NCBI GenBank assembly: GCA_964619065.1
Contig: CAZUCC010000001.1
Location: 142,320-206,319, forward strand
Source: JANXUC01 sp964619065
Lineage (GTDB): Bacteria; Acidobacteriota; Terriglobia; Terriglobales; Acidobacteriaceae
Length of the DNA: 64,000 bases
Direction of reading: 5' to 3'
In this document: in pieces, positions 1-8,118 of the stretch
How the letters are laid out: the number at the start of each line of letters is the position of its first letter
How positions within the stretch are numbered: the first letter of the stretch is position 1
Notes under the pieces: generated by a model
Told to the model about the DNA's origin: nothing
Database searches by the model: none
What the model saw: the letters and a program-made list of their open reading frames with translations, nothing else
Made by a program: the position numbers and the translations under genes

Positions 1-686
1 AAGAACTGCTGTTGCTGGTCTCGCAAGGGATCGAAACCCGTTACCGGACCCAGCGCGCCGTAGTACTCCAAGCCTCCAGCAATCTTTTTCGTGAAGTCGA
101 AGCTGACTTTGGCATTGGGCGAAAAGCCCCAGCCCTGATTTTCACTTGCGCCATGGAAGGAACGGTCAAACGTCGGATTGAACGAGAGATACCAGCGGCC
201 CACCTTCTTGTCGATGATGGGACGGATTTCCCACGTCCAGGTATCGGTGGAAAAGCTTCGTTGCTGGTAGCCGATCTCCTGGGAGAGACTTAAACCGACT
301 GGCCAGTGCCAAGATTCTGGAATAGCAATGCGCGGGCGAATGTGATCACCCACCCACATCCAGCCGCCGTCGGGCTGAATGGTGGAGAAGACATAGAAGC
401 CGGTCTCGAACCACTCGGTGAAGCCATGGGTGATCTCCAGGGTTTCATGCACGGCGTGATTTGTCGGAAGGACTCCGTCGACGACCGCCTTCGTGCCCTT
501 GACGGTGAAGTTGCTGTGCAGCTCCACCATCGTGCTGCCTGGAGCCACAAGGTCGGAGCCGTAGACTTGGATTTCGGTGTTGTCCTGTGCGAAGGCTGGA
601 GTTACGCAGAGAATTAGGAGCACAGCGAGAGCGCCTCCCTGCTTCGATCTTACCGCCGCAGAGACGGATTCTGGAGATCGTTTCAT
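1..686 (-). CDS. Outer-membrane beta-barrel-like protein (3' end outside window)
   Basis: The reverse strand is open from an ATG at 686 to the window edge, giving about 228 residues without a stop. The start is MKRSPESVSAAV, followed by a hydrophobic stretch ending in TPAFAQD, which looks like a secretion signal cleaved near residue 33. The rest is rich in alternating aromatic and polar strands (for example WTWEIRPI and WYLSFNPTFD), as in transmembrane beta-strands. No enzyme motif is visible. It lies 23 nt downstream of the metallo-beta-lactamase-fold gene and may be the last gene of the pca operon, perhaps forming an outer-membrane pore. That role is inference; the family was not named with certainty. 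Confidence 0.6.
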   Translation of the reverse strand, partial: MKRSPESVSAAVRSKQGGALAVLLILCVTPAFAQDNTEIQVYGSDLVAPGSTMVELHSNFTVKGTKAVVDGVLPTNHAVHETLEITHGFTEWFETGFYVFSTIQPDGGWMWVGDHIRPRIAIPESWHWPVGLSLSQEIGYQQRSFSTDTWTWEIRPIIDKKVGRWYLSFNPTFDRSFHGASENQGWGFSPNAKVSFDFTKKIAGGLEYYGALGPVTGFDPLRDQQQQF

Positions 687-709
687 CGAAGCACTCCGCC
701 GATACTTGG

Positions 710-1438
710 CTATTTGGGGTACCAGTCGAGTAAGCGGACTTCAATCCCGGTGCCTTCCAGCCCTTTTTGAAATACGGAAAGATCGGAGCCGCGGTAGTGG
801 TACGGAATCACGATCTTCGGATGAAACGCTTTGACGGCTTCAGCAGCTTCGTCCGGAGGCATGGTATAGGGCAGATTCATACACACGAAGGCTACGTCGA
901 TATTTTTCAGGGCGCGCATTTCGGGAACGCCTTCGGTGTCCCCGGAGAAATAGAAGCGAACACCTCCGTAGGTTAGTACGTAGCCGTTGCCGCGTCCCTT
1001 ATCGTGGAAGAGTTTGCCCGGGGCCGGACCGCGCTTCAGGTTGTATGCGGGAACTGCTTCAATGGTCCAACCCTGCCACGTTTTGGATTCACCATTGGCA
1101 ATCGGTTTGGCAGTGGTGACGGTTTTCGCGACCGCCGGCGAAGAGAAGATCTCCGTACCGGGTTTGCGCAACGCAGCGATTGAAGGAGGATCCATGTGAT
1201 CCCCGTGGATGTCCGTGATCAGAATGAGGTCTGCCTTAGCGTAGGCGCCGAATTTCACCGGGTCGGCCGGATCCAGATAAATGGACTTCCCTCCCGCTTC
1301 GATCAGGGTGCTGGCATGATTCAGCGGAGTGATCTTGACCGGCCCCGCCATTGTGGGGAATGTTTGGACAGCGGTCGCGGAGTGAGCCAGTGACGACATC
1401 ACAAAGATGGAGCAAGCAAGAGTCAGAATCAATTTCAT
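710..1438 (-). CDS. Exported metallo-beta-lactamase-fold hydrolase (UlaG/UPF0173-like)
   Basis: This 242-residue protein starts with a signal peptide (MKLILTLACSIFVMSSLAHS) and then shows a metal-dependent hydrolase fold. The metal motif DIHGDH occupies residues 76-81, with a further Asp in YFSGDTEG (about 167) and a His in IPYHYRG (about 214), as in the UlaG/UPF0173 branch. The family binds one or two metal ions and hydrolyses lactone, ester or phosphodiester bonds; the substrate here is unknown. It follows pcaL by 12 nt and probably shares its transcript, so a lactone-type aromatic intermediate is conceivable, but the export signal argues for a periplasmic substrate. Confidence 0.8.
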   Translation of the reverse strand: MKLILTLACSIFVMSSLAHSATAVQTFPTMAGPVKITPLNHASTLIEAGGKSIYLDPADPVKFGAYAKADLILITDIHGDHMDPPSIAALRKPGTEIFSSPAVAKTVTTAKPIANGESKTWQGWTIEAVPAYNLKRGPAPGKLFHDKGRGNGYVLTYGGVRFYFSGDTEGVPEMRALKNIDVAFVCMNLPYTMPPDEAAEAVKAFHPKIVIPYHYRGSDLSVFQKGLEGTGIEVRLLDWYPK

Positions 1439-1450
1439 ATTGGCCTCATG

Positions 1451-2623
1451 TCAACTTTCATGGTTTTGATTCCCGGTTTGTTCGTTCACAATGTGGAAAC
1501 CGGTATTAGCGGCAGGTACACCAGCATAGATGGCGGCCTGAAGGAGTACCTCCTTGAGATCGCATGGTTCTAACTCATGCGCCAAGCCAGTGCGCACGTG
1601 CAGCGTGAATTCCTCCCAACGGCCCAGGGCGGCAGTCATGGCCAGAACCAGAAGTCGTCGAGTTCGCCGGCTTAGACCGGGCCGCGTCCAAATCGTTCCC
1701 CATGCGTAGCGAGTAATCAGGTTCTGAAATTCGCGGGTGAAGTCCGTCGTGGCGGCGACGGCCGCGTCGACGTGAGCATCCCCCAGAACCGCGCGCCGCA
1801 CCGCGAATCCAGCTTGCAGAGGATCGGCGGCGGCTTCTTGTTGCGGTTGCAGGAATTCGAGGAGTGCCGACGTGAACGATCGTGGGCGTTCCAAATTGGA
1901 TAGATGAGCAGCCGGAAGCCGGACCGTGCGAGCGCCAGGGATTTCTCTGGCCAGGATTTCGCCATGGCCGGACCACGGAGTGGAGACATCGCGGTCGCCG
2001 GTGATGACCAGAGTTGGCGCCTGAATTTTGCGCAGAGTCGCGGCGTTGTTGAAATCACGGAGCGCGGCACAGCATCCGGCATATCCGATGCGGTCGATGC
2101 CCAGGAGTATGGCGCGGACGGATGCGGCCTCAGGAGTGCCCTGCGCGATGGTTTCGGGCGAAAAGAAGCGGGACATCGCCACTTCAACAATGGCTATGGT
2201 TCCTCCTTCCAGCACCGTAGCCCTACGCGTCTCCCAGTTGGCGGGCGGACCAAACTGGGGTGATGTATTCGCCAGAATGAGATTGGTGAGGCGTTCGGAT
2301 GCGTTGGAGCCGAGCCATTGGCCTATGGCGCCACCTAACGAGATGCCGCAGAAAGCGAATTTCGTTATACCCAGCGAATTTGTGAGACCTAGAACATCCT
2401 GTCCGAGCTGCTCAATCGAATATTCACCCGGCGGCGCGTCGGAAGCGCCATGACCGCGAATGTCATAACGCAGGATGCGGAAGTAAGGAAGCAGATCCGG
2501 TACCTGAGGATCCCACATTCCGTGGTCCGTTCCAATCGAGTGGGAGAGCACGAGGACAGGAAGCCCTTCGTTCCCCTCGGAACGATAGAACAGGCGCGAA
2601 TTGCCAACCTTGGCGAAGGGCAA
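1451..2623 (-). CDS. pcaL: PcaD-PcaC fusion: 3-oxoadipate enol-lactonase / 4-carboxymuconolactone decarboxylase
   Basis: This bifunctional enzyme would catalyse the two steps after PcaB: decarboxylation of 4-carboxymuconolactone, then hydrolysis of the enol-lactone to 3-oxoadipate. Residues 1-258 are an alpha/beta hydrolase with nucleophile Ser95 in CGISLGG, Asp212 in GDRDVSTP and His240 in PAAHLSNLERP. Residues about 270-385 match the PcaC/CMD decarboxylase family. The chosen start is a TTG at 2623, because AAGGAG lies 7 nt upstream and the N-terminus MPFAKVGNSR then matches PcaD; a longer reading would run about 120 nt back into pcaB. The stop of pcaB ends 4 nt before this start. Fused PcaDC proteins are called PcaL in actinobacteria. 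Confidence 0.93.
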   Translation of the reverse strand: MPFAKVGNSRLFYRSEGNEGLPVLVLSHSIGTDHGMWDPQVPDLLPYFRILRYDIRGHGASDAPPGEYSIEQLGQDVLGLTNSLGITKFAFCGISLGGAIGQWLGSNASERLTNLILANTSPQFGPPANWETRRATVLEGGTIAIVEVAMSRFFSPETIAQGTPEAASVRAILLGIDRIGYAGCCAALRDFNNAATLRKIQAPTLVITGDRDVSTPWSGHGEILAREIPGARTVRLPAAHLSNLERPRSFTSALLEFLQPQQEAAADPLQAGFAVRRAVLGDAHVDAAVAATTDFTREFQNLITRYAWGTIWTRPGLSRRTRRLLVLAMTAALGRWEEFTLHVRTGLAHELEPCDLKEVLLQAAIYAGVPAANTGFHIVNEQTGNQNHES

Positions 2624-2627
2624 GGAT

Positions 2628-4007
2628 CTACTCCTTTTCTCTCTCGGGTTGTCTACCGGACTTGTTTTGTATTCCACCCGCGAGCAAGCGCTTCCGCAAG
2701 GTATCTGCCACACCGAGATATTGTTCCGGAGCGTCCAGTTCCGCAAGCGCTTTCGGGTCGAGGTGAGACTTGACCTCGGGCAACTCCGCCAGGACTTCGG
2801 TCAACCGACGTCCCTGCGCGGCGCTTTGACGGGTTGCTTCTTCGAGGACACGATGCGCAACGTCGCGACCGAGAGCTTTTCCCAGCAGGATCATGCCGCG
2901 CTCGGCAAAGATGACACCGCGAGTTGCTTCGATGTTCGCGCGCATCTTTTCCTTGTCGACGGTGAGGCCTTCCGCAACTTCGGCCATCGAAGCCACAGCT
3001 AATCCGGCGGACTGCACCAGGGCACTTACGGTAGGCCACTCCGCCTGCCAGCCACCCACGCCGCGTTCGTGTTCCTGCACCATTCCCGACAAAAAGCTTG
3101 CCACCAGGCCAGGAGTGCGATTGGCAGCGGCGAGAGTGACGGAACAGCCGATAGGATTGCGTTTGTGGGGCATGGTTGAAGAACCTCCACGACCTTGCCC
3201 ACCCGGCTCGGCGGCTTCACCGACTTCATTTTGCATCAGCAGACTGATATCGCGGGCCATTTTGCCCAGCGTTCCCGTCAGGACACCACACGCACAAACC
3301 AGAACAGAGAGCCGGTCCCGATGCGTGTGCCAGGGCGCCGCTGGACAAACGAGGCCGAGTTCGTCGCCGAGAGCCTGAGCCACGGCAAGGCCCTGATTCC
3401 CCAGCGCGGCGAGTGTGCCAGTAGCGCCTCCAAACTGAAGGATCAATGCGTCGGCAAAACTGGCGTCGAGATGAGCATGGCTCCGGCGAATCGCGGCAAG
3501 CCAGCCTGCGGCTTTCAGGCCGAAGGTTACCGGCGGAGCGGCCTGCATCAGTGTCCTCCCAAGCATGACCGTGGACTGGTGCTGGTCAGCGAGCCGCTCT
3601 AATGCTGTTTCCAGATTCGCGAGATCCAAGTGAAGGATGGGCTGTGCTTGTTTCAGGAGGAGAACCAATGCAGTATCTGCAACGTCCTGGCTGGTCGCGC
3701 CCCAGTGGACATATCCAGCCGCTGCCGGATCGGCGGCGCGCACCCGTTCCGTGAGAGCCTTCACCAGAGGTATTCCCGGGGTCCCGGCGCGGAGAGTGGC
3801 CTGCGCGAGAGCAGCGGCGTCCAATGCACGCTCGTTGGCGACGGCAACGATGGAATCAGCTGCCGATTGTGGAAGGATGCCCAGGCGGGCTTCGGCGCGG
3901 GCCAGCGCGACTTCGAAATCCAACATGGCTCGGAGAACCGATTCGTCGGAAAAAATCTGAGCGAGCGGCGCGGTCGTCGCCAAGCTCTCGATCAGGCGCA
4001 CCGCCAT
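2628..4007 (-). CDS. pcaB: 3-carboxy-cis,cis-muconate cycloisomerase
   Basis: A fumarase/aspartase-superfamily enzyme of 459 residues, the usual length for PcaB, which lactonises 3-carboxy-cis,cis-muconate to 4-carboxymuconolactone in the cytoplasm. The family signature GGSSTMPHKRNP is at residues 274-285 and the conserved HWGATSQD at 101-108. The ATG at 4007 follows a GGAGGC ribosome-binding site. It sits 69 nt after pcaG and is directly followed by pcaL, the classic gene order of the pathway. Confidence 0.96.
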   Translation of the reverse strand: MAVRLIESLATTAPLAQIFSDESVLRAMLDFEVALARAEARLGILPQSAADSIVAVANERALDAAALAQATLRAGTPGIPLVKALTERVRAADPAAAGYVHWGATSQDVADTALVLLLKQAQPILHLDLANLETALERLADQHQSTVMLGRTLMQAAPPVTFGLKAAGWLAAIRRSHAHLDASFADALILQFGGATGTLAALGNQGLAVAQALGDELGLVCPAAPWHTHRDRLSVLVCACGVLTGTLGKMARDISLLMQNEVGEAAEPGGQGRGGSSTMPHKRNPIGCSVTLAAANRTPGLVASFLSGMVQEHERGVGGWQAEWPTVSALVQSAGLAVASMAEVAEGLTVDKEKMRANIEATRGVIFAERGMILLGKALGRDVAHRVLEEATRQSAAQGRRLTEVLAELPEVKSHLDPKALAELDAPEQYLGVADTLRKRLLAGGIQNKSGRQPEREKE

Positions 4008-4076
4008 GCGTGCCTCCGCATGGAAGCCGGCGATAGCATGGAACCACCACGGCAGCCTTGTCTGGTCATCTGACTA

Positions 4077-4649
4077 TTAAACATCAAAGAACACAGTTTC
4101 ACGTTCGCCGCACAAATGAATGTCGAAAAGCCAACCATCTTGGCGTGCGGGATCCGGGTGGGCCATAAGCGTGGCGCGGCGATCTTCGGACACCAGAGCG
4201 AGGATGGGATCGGTGACGTTGGCGGGATCTTCGGCAAAATAAATTCTCGTAGGCAGGCGCTTCAGCAGTCCGCGGCCCAGCACCGAGACATTAATATGTG
4301 GGGCCTGCATGGCGCCGTTCGGGCCGGGCACTCGACCAGGTTTTATGGTCGTGAAGGAGCAGGACCCGTCGGCATTGGTGGGCATGCGTCCGTGGCCGCG
4401 GAAAAGGGGGTCCTGGACTCTTTCCGGCGCGTCTTCGGGATGGTGATATCTGCCATCGGCGTCGGCTTGCCACAATTCGATCATGGCGTCGGGTAGAGGT
4501 ACACCATCGCCGTCGAGTACGCGACAGGTGAGTGCCAGATGCTCGCCGGGGACACCTGCAGCGGCAATTTGGCTGAGGGACCCGTTGTCGGTCAGCCCGA
4601 TATGAAGATACGGGCCTACAGTTTGCGATGGAGTCAGAGTCAGGCTCAT
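4077..4649 (-). CDS. pcaG: Protocatechuate 3,4-dioxygenase alpha subunit
   Basis: This 190-residue protein is the non-iron-binding alpha subunit of protocatechuate 3,4-dioxygenase, which with PcaH cleaves protocatechuate between the hydroxyls to 3-carboxy-cis,cis-muconate. It begins LTPSQTVGPYLHIGL, typical of PcaG, and has the intradiol dioxygenase core (VLDGDGVPLPDAMIELWQA, and APHINVSVLGRGL in place of the iron-ligand segment). Its ATG overlaps the pcaH stop codon by 4 nt (ATGA), so the two subunits should be translationally coupled. Confidence 0.96.
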   Translation of the reverse strand: MSLTLTPSQTVGPYLHIGLTDNGSLSQIAAAGVPGEHLALTCRVLDGDGVPLPDAMIELWQADADGRYHHPEDAPERVQDPLFRGHGRMPTNADGSCSFTTIKPGRVPGPNGAMQAPHINVSVLGRGLLKRLPTRIYFAEDPANVTDPILALVSEDRRATLMAHPDPARQDGWLFDIHLCGERETVFFDV

Positions 4650-5407
4650 CGTTCATTTCCTCTGGGTCGCTCCATAGGCGTGGCTTCGCGGCCTCTCAGT
4701 ATGATGTCGAAACGATACCCTAGCGCCCACTCGGGTTGGGTCGTTTCCAGGTCGAACTGTGAGATTAGACGCTGGCGGGATTTTTCGTCGGGAATCGACT
4801 GCAAAATCGGATCGTAGGCAAAAAGCGGATCGCCCGGGAAGTACATCTGGCCGATCAGGCGGGTGGCGAATGCCGGTCCGAAGAGCGAGAAATGAATGTG
4901 GGCGGGACGCCAGGCGTTCTCGTGATTGCGCCAGGGGTAGGCACCGGGTTTGATCGTTACGAAACGGTAGGCGCCATGCTCGTTTGTCAGGGTACGGCCA
5001 GCGCCGGAGAAATTGGGATCGAGGGGGGCGGCGTGGTCATCCACGACATGACGATAGCGGCCAGCGGCATTGGCCTGCCAGATCTCGATCAGACTATGGG
5101 ATACGGGCCGGCCGTCACCGTCTAGAACGCGGCCGGTGACGATGATGCGCTCACCGAGTGGATCGCCGGAATGCTGGCGGGTCAGGTCGTTGTCGGTTTC
5201 CGCGATTTTCTCGTGGCCGAAGACCGGACCCGTTACTTCGGACAGCGTGTGGGGCAGGAGGACGAGGGGGCGGGCCGGGGCGCGGCGTTTGGTGGCGCGG
5301 TAGCCTTCATAGGCTGAGTCCGGTTGTGTTCCGGGAGTGGGACGGTGGTACGGCACTACTGGGGAAGGCGCTTTTTTGTGGAAAGGCGGGTTCGTCGTAG
5401 CTGACAT
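4646..5407 (-). CDS. pcaH: Protocatechuate 3,4-dioxygenase beta subunit
   Basis: The catalytic Fe(III) subunit, 253 residues. All four iron ligands expected from the Pseudomonas enzyme are present with identical spacing: Tyr118 (GRYRH), Tyr157 (GAYPW), His170 and His172 (RPAHIHF). The N-terminal arm and the C-terminal intradiol dioxygenase domain are complete. It is the first gene of the pcaHGBL block. It lies 38 nt downstream of a cytochrome-propeller gene on the same strand, so the block may be read from a promoter far upstream; no strong promoter was recognised in the short gap. Confidence 0.97.
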   Translation of the reverse strand: MSATTNPPFHKKAPSPVVPYHRPTPGTQPDSAYEGYRATKRRAPARPLVLLPHTLSEVTGPVFGHEKIAETDNDLTRQHSGDPLGERIIVTGRVLDGDGRPVSHSLIEIWQANAAGRYRHVVDDHAAPLDPNFSGAGRTLTNEHGAYRFVTIKPGAYPWRNHENAWRPAHIHFSLFGPAFATRLIGQMYFPGDPLFAYDPILQSIPDEKSRQRLISQFDLETTQPEWALGYRFDIILRGREATPMERPRGNER

Positions 5408-5445
5408 AGTGTTTTCCTTGGGCGATCACTCTCCACAAATTCAAT

Positions 5446-7446
5446 CTACGGCTCCGGTGGAGCGTTGGTCGAATAACCGTTTGGATAAAAGTGTACCGCC
5501 ACCGTGTGCGGCACCCCACGCGATCCAAACCAGATGGTGTTGTTGGATTCCACTTCGATCTTCGGTACGCTCCATTTCAATTGCGGCAGCGGATAGTACG
5601 TAAACTTCTTTGTGTCCCGGTCGAATTTGATGATCGAATCGTTGAAGTGGTCCGTCACCCAAATATTGTCCTCCCTGTCTGGCCACGTCTCGTAGGCATG
5701 GGTATAGCTCATCGGGGGCTTGTACTCATGCATTTCACCAGTGGCCGGGTTGAGCGATCCAATCTGATTCAACCGATATTGCGAAAACCAGACTACTCCC
5801 TTGGAGTCGACGCCGAGCCGGCGGATCCCGCCGTAGGGGGTTGGGGGCGTGTGCTCGGTATAGATTTCGGTTTCTGGATCGAACTCGATGACCAAGCCCT
5901 TCGCGAAACTGGCAGTCCACATATGGCCTTTCTGGTCCACAGTCAGACCGTAAGGGCTGGAGTCAGCGGTGGGCGTCCCCCACTGGAAGATTTGCCGAGT
6001 CTCGGCGTCGAGTCGGCCTAATGAGCTGCCCTGAATTTGGCCGTACCAAATGTTGTCTTTTTGATCCCTGGCTACCTGGAGGAGCGAGCCTTCGGTGGGG
6101 AGAGTATAGCGGGTGGTTTTGCCGGTGGCTGGATCGAGCTCACCCACTTTGCCTCCCTGGGACTCAGCCCAGAAGACGTGGCCCTGGCGGTTGAGAGCGA
6201 GGCCATGCGGGTAGACGCCTCTGGGGGCATCGGGAGCGTTGATGGGAAATTGTTTCCAGCGTCGTTCTGGATTTAGATCGTGAGGGTCGAGGCGAACGAT
6301 TTCGCTGGCAACTGACGCCGTATACCAGATGTGGCCGTCGGGGGAGGGCATAGGATCGTGCAGGATTTGTGCGTTCGCGGTAATGGCGACGATGGCGGCG
6401 TCGTCCATGATCTGTTCGTTCGCTTTGGGGATGGGAAGGTCAGGTGCGTCGTATTCGACGAAGATTGCTTTGGCCAGAGCGTCTTCCTCGACGAGGTAGG
6501 GATCGTGTTTAAGCTGGCGTCTGGGCGAGTTGGGGCCGAAATTTTCCGCTAGATATTTGATGATGGTGTTCTTCTGTTCGGCGGAGAGCTGGGTGCGGCC
6601 CAGGACCGGAGCGGCATGGAAGCTAGGGCCGTAGGTCATGACGTTGACTCCAGCTCGCCACCCAGCTTCGGTGCGGAGCTGGTTGTTGAAGAAGTCGCCG
6701 CCGTGACATTCCATGCAGGTCTTCTCCAACAGGTCGCGGGCCGGGCTGGCTGGATAGAGTTCGTTGTAGTCCACAAACTTGACGGAAGTGTTGGGTGGTT
6801 CTTTGGTTAACGCCAGATCCACCGTTTGCGTCCCGGCTGCGGCCAGGTCTATCTGGCGCGTGGGCGAAGTGTACCCTTCTTGCAGAACTGTTACTTCGTA
6901 AGGACCAGGGAGGGCTTGAGGAATGGAGTAGTGGCTATCTTTGGTGAACACGACATACCAGAGTTTGTGGCGCAGGTTGTGAGCGGTGACGCGGAATCCG
7001 CGAACTGGGCCCTGGTCGGCGGTTACGGTGCCCGTAATCGTTCCGCGTTGGGGGGATTGGGAAAAGTCGTAGCCGGTAGTATCGGTGTGGTGTGCCGGGC
7101 TTGCGTTCTTGCTTGATCTTGCCCCGTTTTTGGAACTTTCTGGATTGAGATCCGCCAGGTACCGCAAGAGGGGAGGGATTTCTTCGGAATCGAGAACGGC
7201 TCCGCGTCCGACCATGGTTGCCACGACGTGACGCCACTGTTCTTTGGTGTGTCGGGCATCGGTTATGCGCGTCAGGGAGTGACAGTCCACGCATTTGGCG
7301 GCGGCGATTTTCTTACCTTGGCTGACATCCGGCTGTTTTTGCGCATGGGCCTGGAGGCTGACGCCAAGGACACACAATAGCAACAGGCTGCCAAGAGGAC
7401 CTGTTTCGCTTTGGAGGCTTGCAATAAATCTGCGTTTGCCGAACAT
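5446..7446 (-). CDS. Secreted dihaem cytochrome c / carboxypeptidase-regulatory / Vgb-like propeller fusion
   Basis: A 666-residue exported protein. A signal segment (LLLLCVLGVSLQAHAQ) is followed by haem site CVDCH at residues 52-56, a carboxypeptidase-regulatory-like beta-sandwich (about 135-215), a second haem site CMECH at 244-248, and a C-terminal beta-propeller (about 345-650) with repeats of the type GHMWTASFAKGLVIEFDPET, as in virginiamycin B lyase (Vgb) relatives. The family role is not established. Haem sites attached to a propeller suggest periplasmic electron transfer coupled to binding or oxidation of an organic substrate. A paralogue with one haem lies at 14750-16666 in the opposite arm. 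Confidence 0.85.
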   Translation of the reverse strand: MFGKRRFIASLQSETGPLGSLLLLCVLGVSLQAHAQKQPDVSQGKKIAAAKCVDCHSLTRITDARHTKEQWRHVVATMVGRGAVLDSEEIPPLLRYLADLNPESSKNGARSSKNASPAHHTDTTGYDFSQSPQRGTITGTVTADQGPVRGFRVTAHNLRHKLWYVVFTKDSHYSIPQALPGPYEVTVLQEGYTSPTRQIDLAAAGTQTVDLALTKEPPNTSVKFVDYNELYPASPARDLLEKTCMECHGGDFFNNQLRTEAGWRAGVNVMTYGPSFHAAPVLGRTQLSAEQKNTIIKYLAENFGPNSPRRQLKHDPYLVEEDALAKAIFVEYDAPDLPIPKANEQIMDDAAIVAITANAQILHDPMPSPDGHIWYTASVASEIVRLDPHDLNPERRWKQFPINAPDAPRGVYPHGLALNRQGHVFWAESQGGKVGELDPATGKTTRYTLPTEGSLLQVARDQKDNIWYGQIQGSSLGRLDAETRQIFQWGTPTADSSPYGLTVDQKGHMWTASFAKGLVIEFDPETEIYTEHTPPTPYGGIRRLGVDSKGVVWFSQYRLNQIGSLNPATGEMHEYKPPMSYTHAYETWPDREDNIWVTDHFNDSIIKFDRDTKKFTYYPLPQLKWSVPKIEVESNNTIWFGSRGVPHTVAVHFYPNGYSTNAPPEP

Positions 7447-7495
7447 TTGTGGCCCTGCTGTATGTCTCTGAATTTAGTTCAACAATTGAATTCAA

Positions 7496-7924
7496 CTAAT
7501 TCAACAAGGGAATTGTCTTGGCCGCCGGTGGCGCCGGCAGCGACTCCAGAAAGGCATGGATGTCCGCCACTTCCGCGTCAGTCAGAACCTTGCCCGTGTA
7601 AGGCGGCATTTGCCCTTTGGGCGCGCGAATGTATTTCGCAAACATCGGAAACGGGATCGGGTTGGGCGCGAGACGCGGCCCGGAAAACCGCGAGCCCTGT
7701 GCTTGGCGGCCATGGCACTCATAGCAACCGGAGCTAGTGTAGAGCTGCTTCCCGTTCTCGGCATTGCCCTTCGGATTGTCTGCGGCTGCAGGTTTCACAG
7801 GCTTTTGAGGCCCAGCGTATGCGCCTGCGACGAACAGCGCTAGAGCAACCGCGAGGGTCAGAAAGAAATAGCTGTGTGCACGGAAACGAATCTGACCAAG
7901 AATTTCGCGGTCTTGAGTTCTCAT
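7496..7924 (-). CDS. Membrane-anchored or exported monohaem cytochrome c
   Basis: A 142-residue protein with an N-terminal hydrophobic segment (residues about 17-37) and one haem-binding site, CYECH, at 67-71. The start at 7924 is chosen because AGGAG lies 8 nt upstream; a longer reading to 8053 adds residues that do not look like a signal peptide. PMFAKYIRAPKGQMPPY supplies candidate axial Met ligands. It lies between the propeller fusion and the ThDP enzyme on one strand and probably carries electrons between periplasmic enzymes of this locus. Confidence 0.85.
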   Translation of the reverse strand: MRTQDREILGQIRFRAHSYFFLTLAVALALFVAGAYAGPQKPVKPAAADNPKGNAENGKQLYTSSGCYECHGRQAQGSRFSGPRLAPNPIPFPMFAKYIRAPKGQMPPYTGKVLTDAEVADIHAFLESLPAPPAAKTIPLLN

Positions 7925-8118
7925 CTCTCGATCTCCTGAACCACCGCTTAACCGCAGCGGCGAAAAGCCGGTGCTTAAAATCAACCTGTTATTGCAGCGC
8001 TGAAGCGCGCCACCCAAGTCACGCCAAAGATCCAAATCAAGAGCAACATCCAAAGATCCCCAATCAAAAAGGGCAACATCGAGTTTTGAGTATTCTTCAT
8101 TCTTCTAAAGCAACTCTA

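Noticed and set aside
5446..7446. Annotation as virginiamycin B lyase (antibiotic resistance)
   Set aside because: Only the propeller resembles Vgb; the haem sites and added domains indicate a different role.
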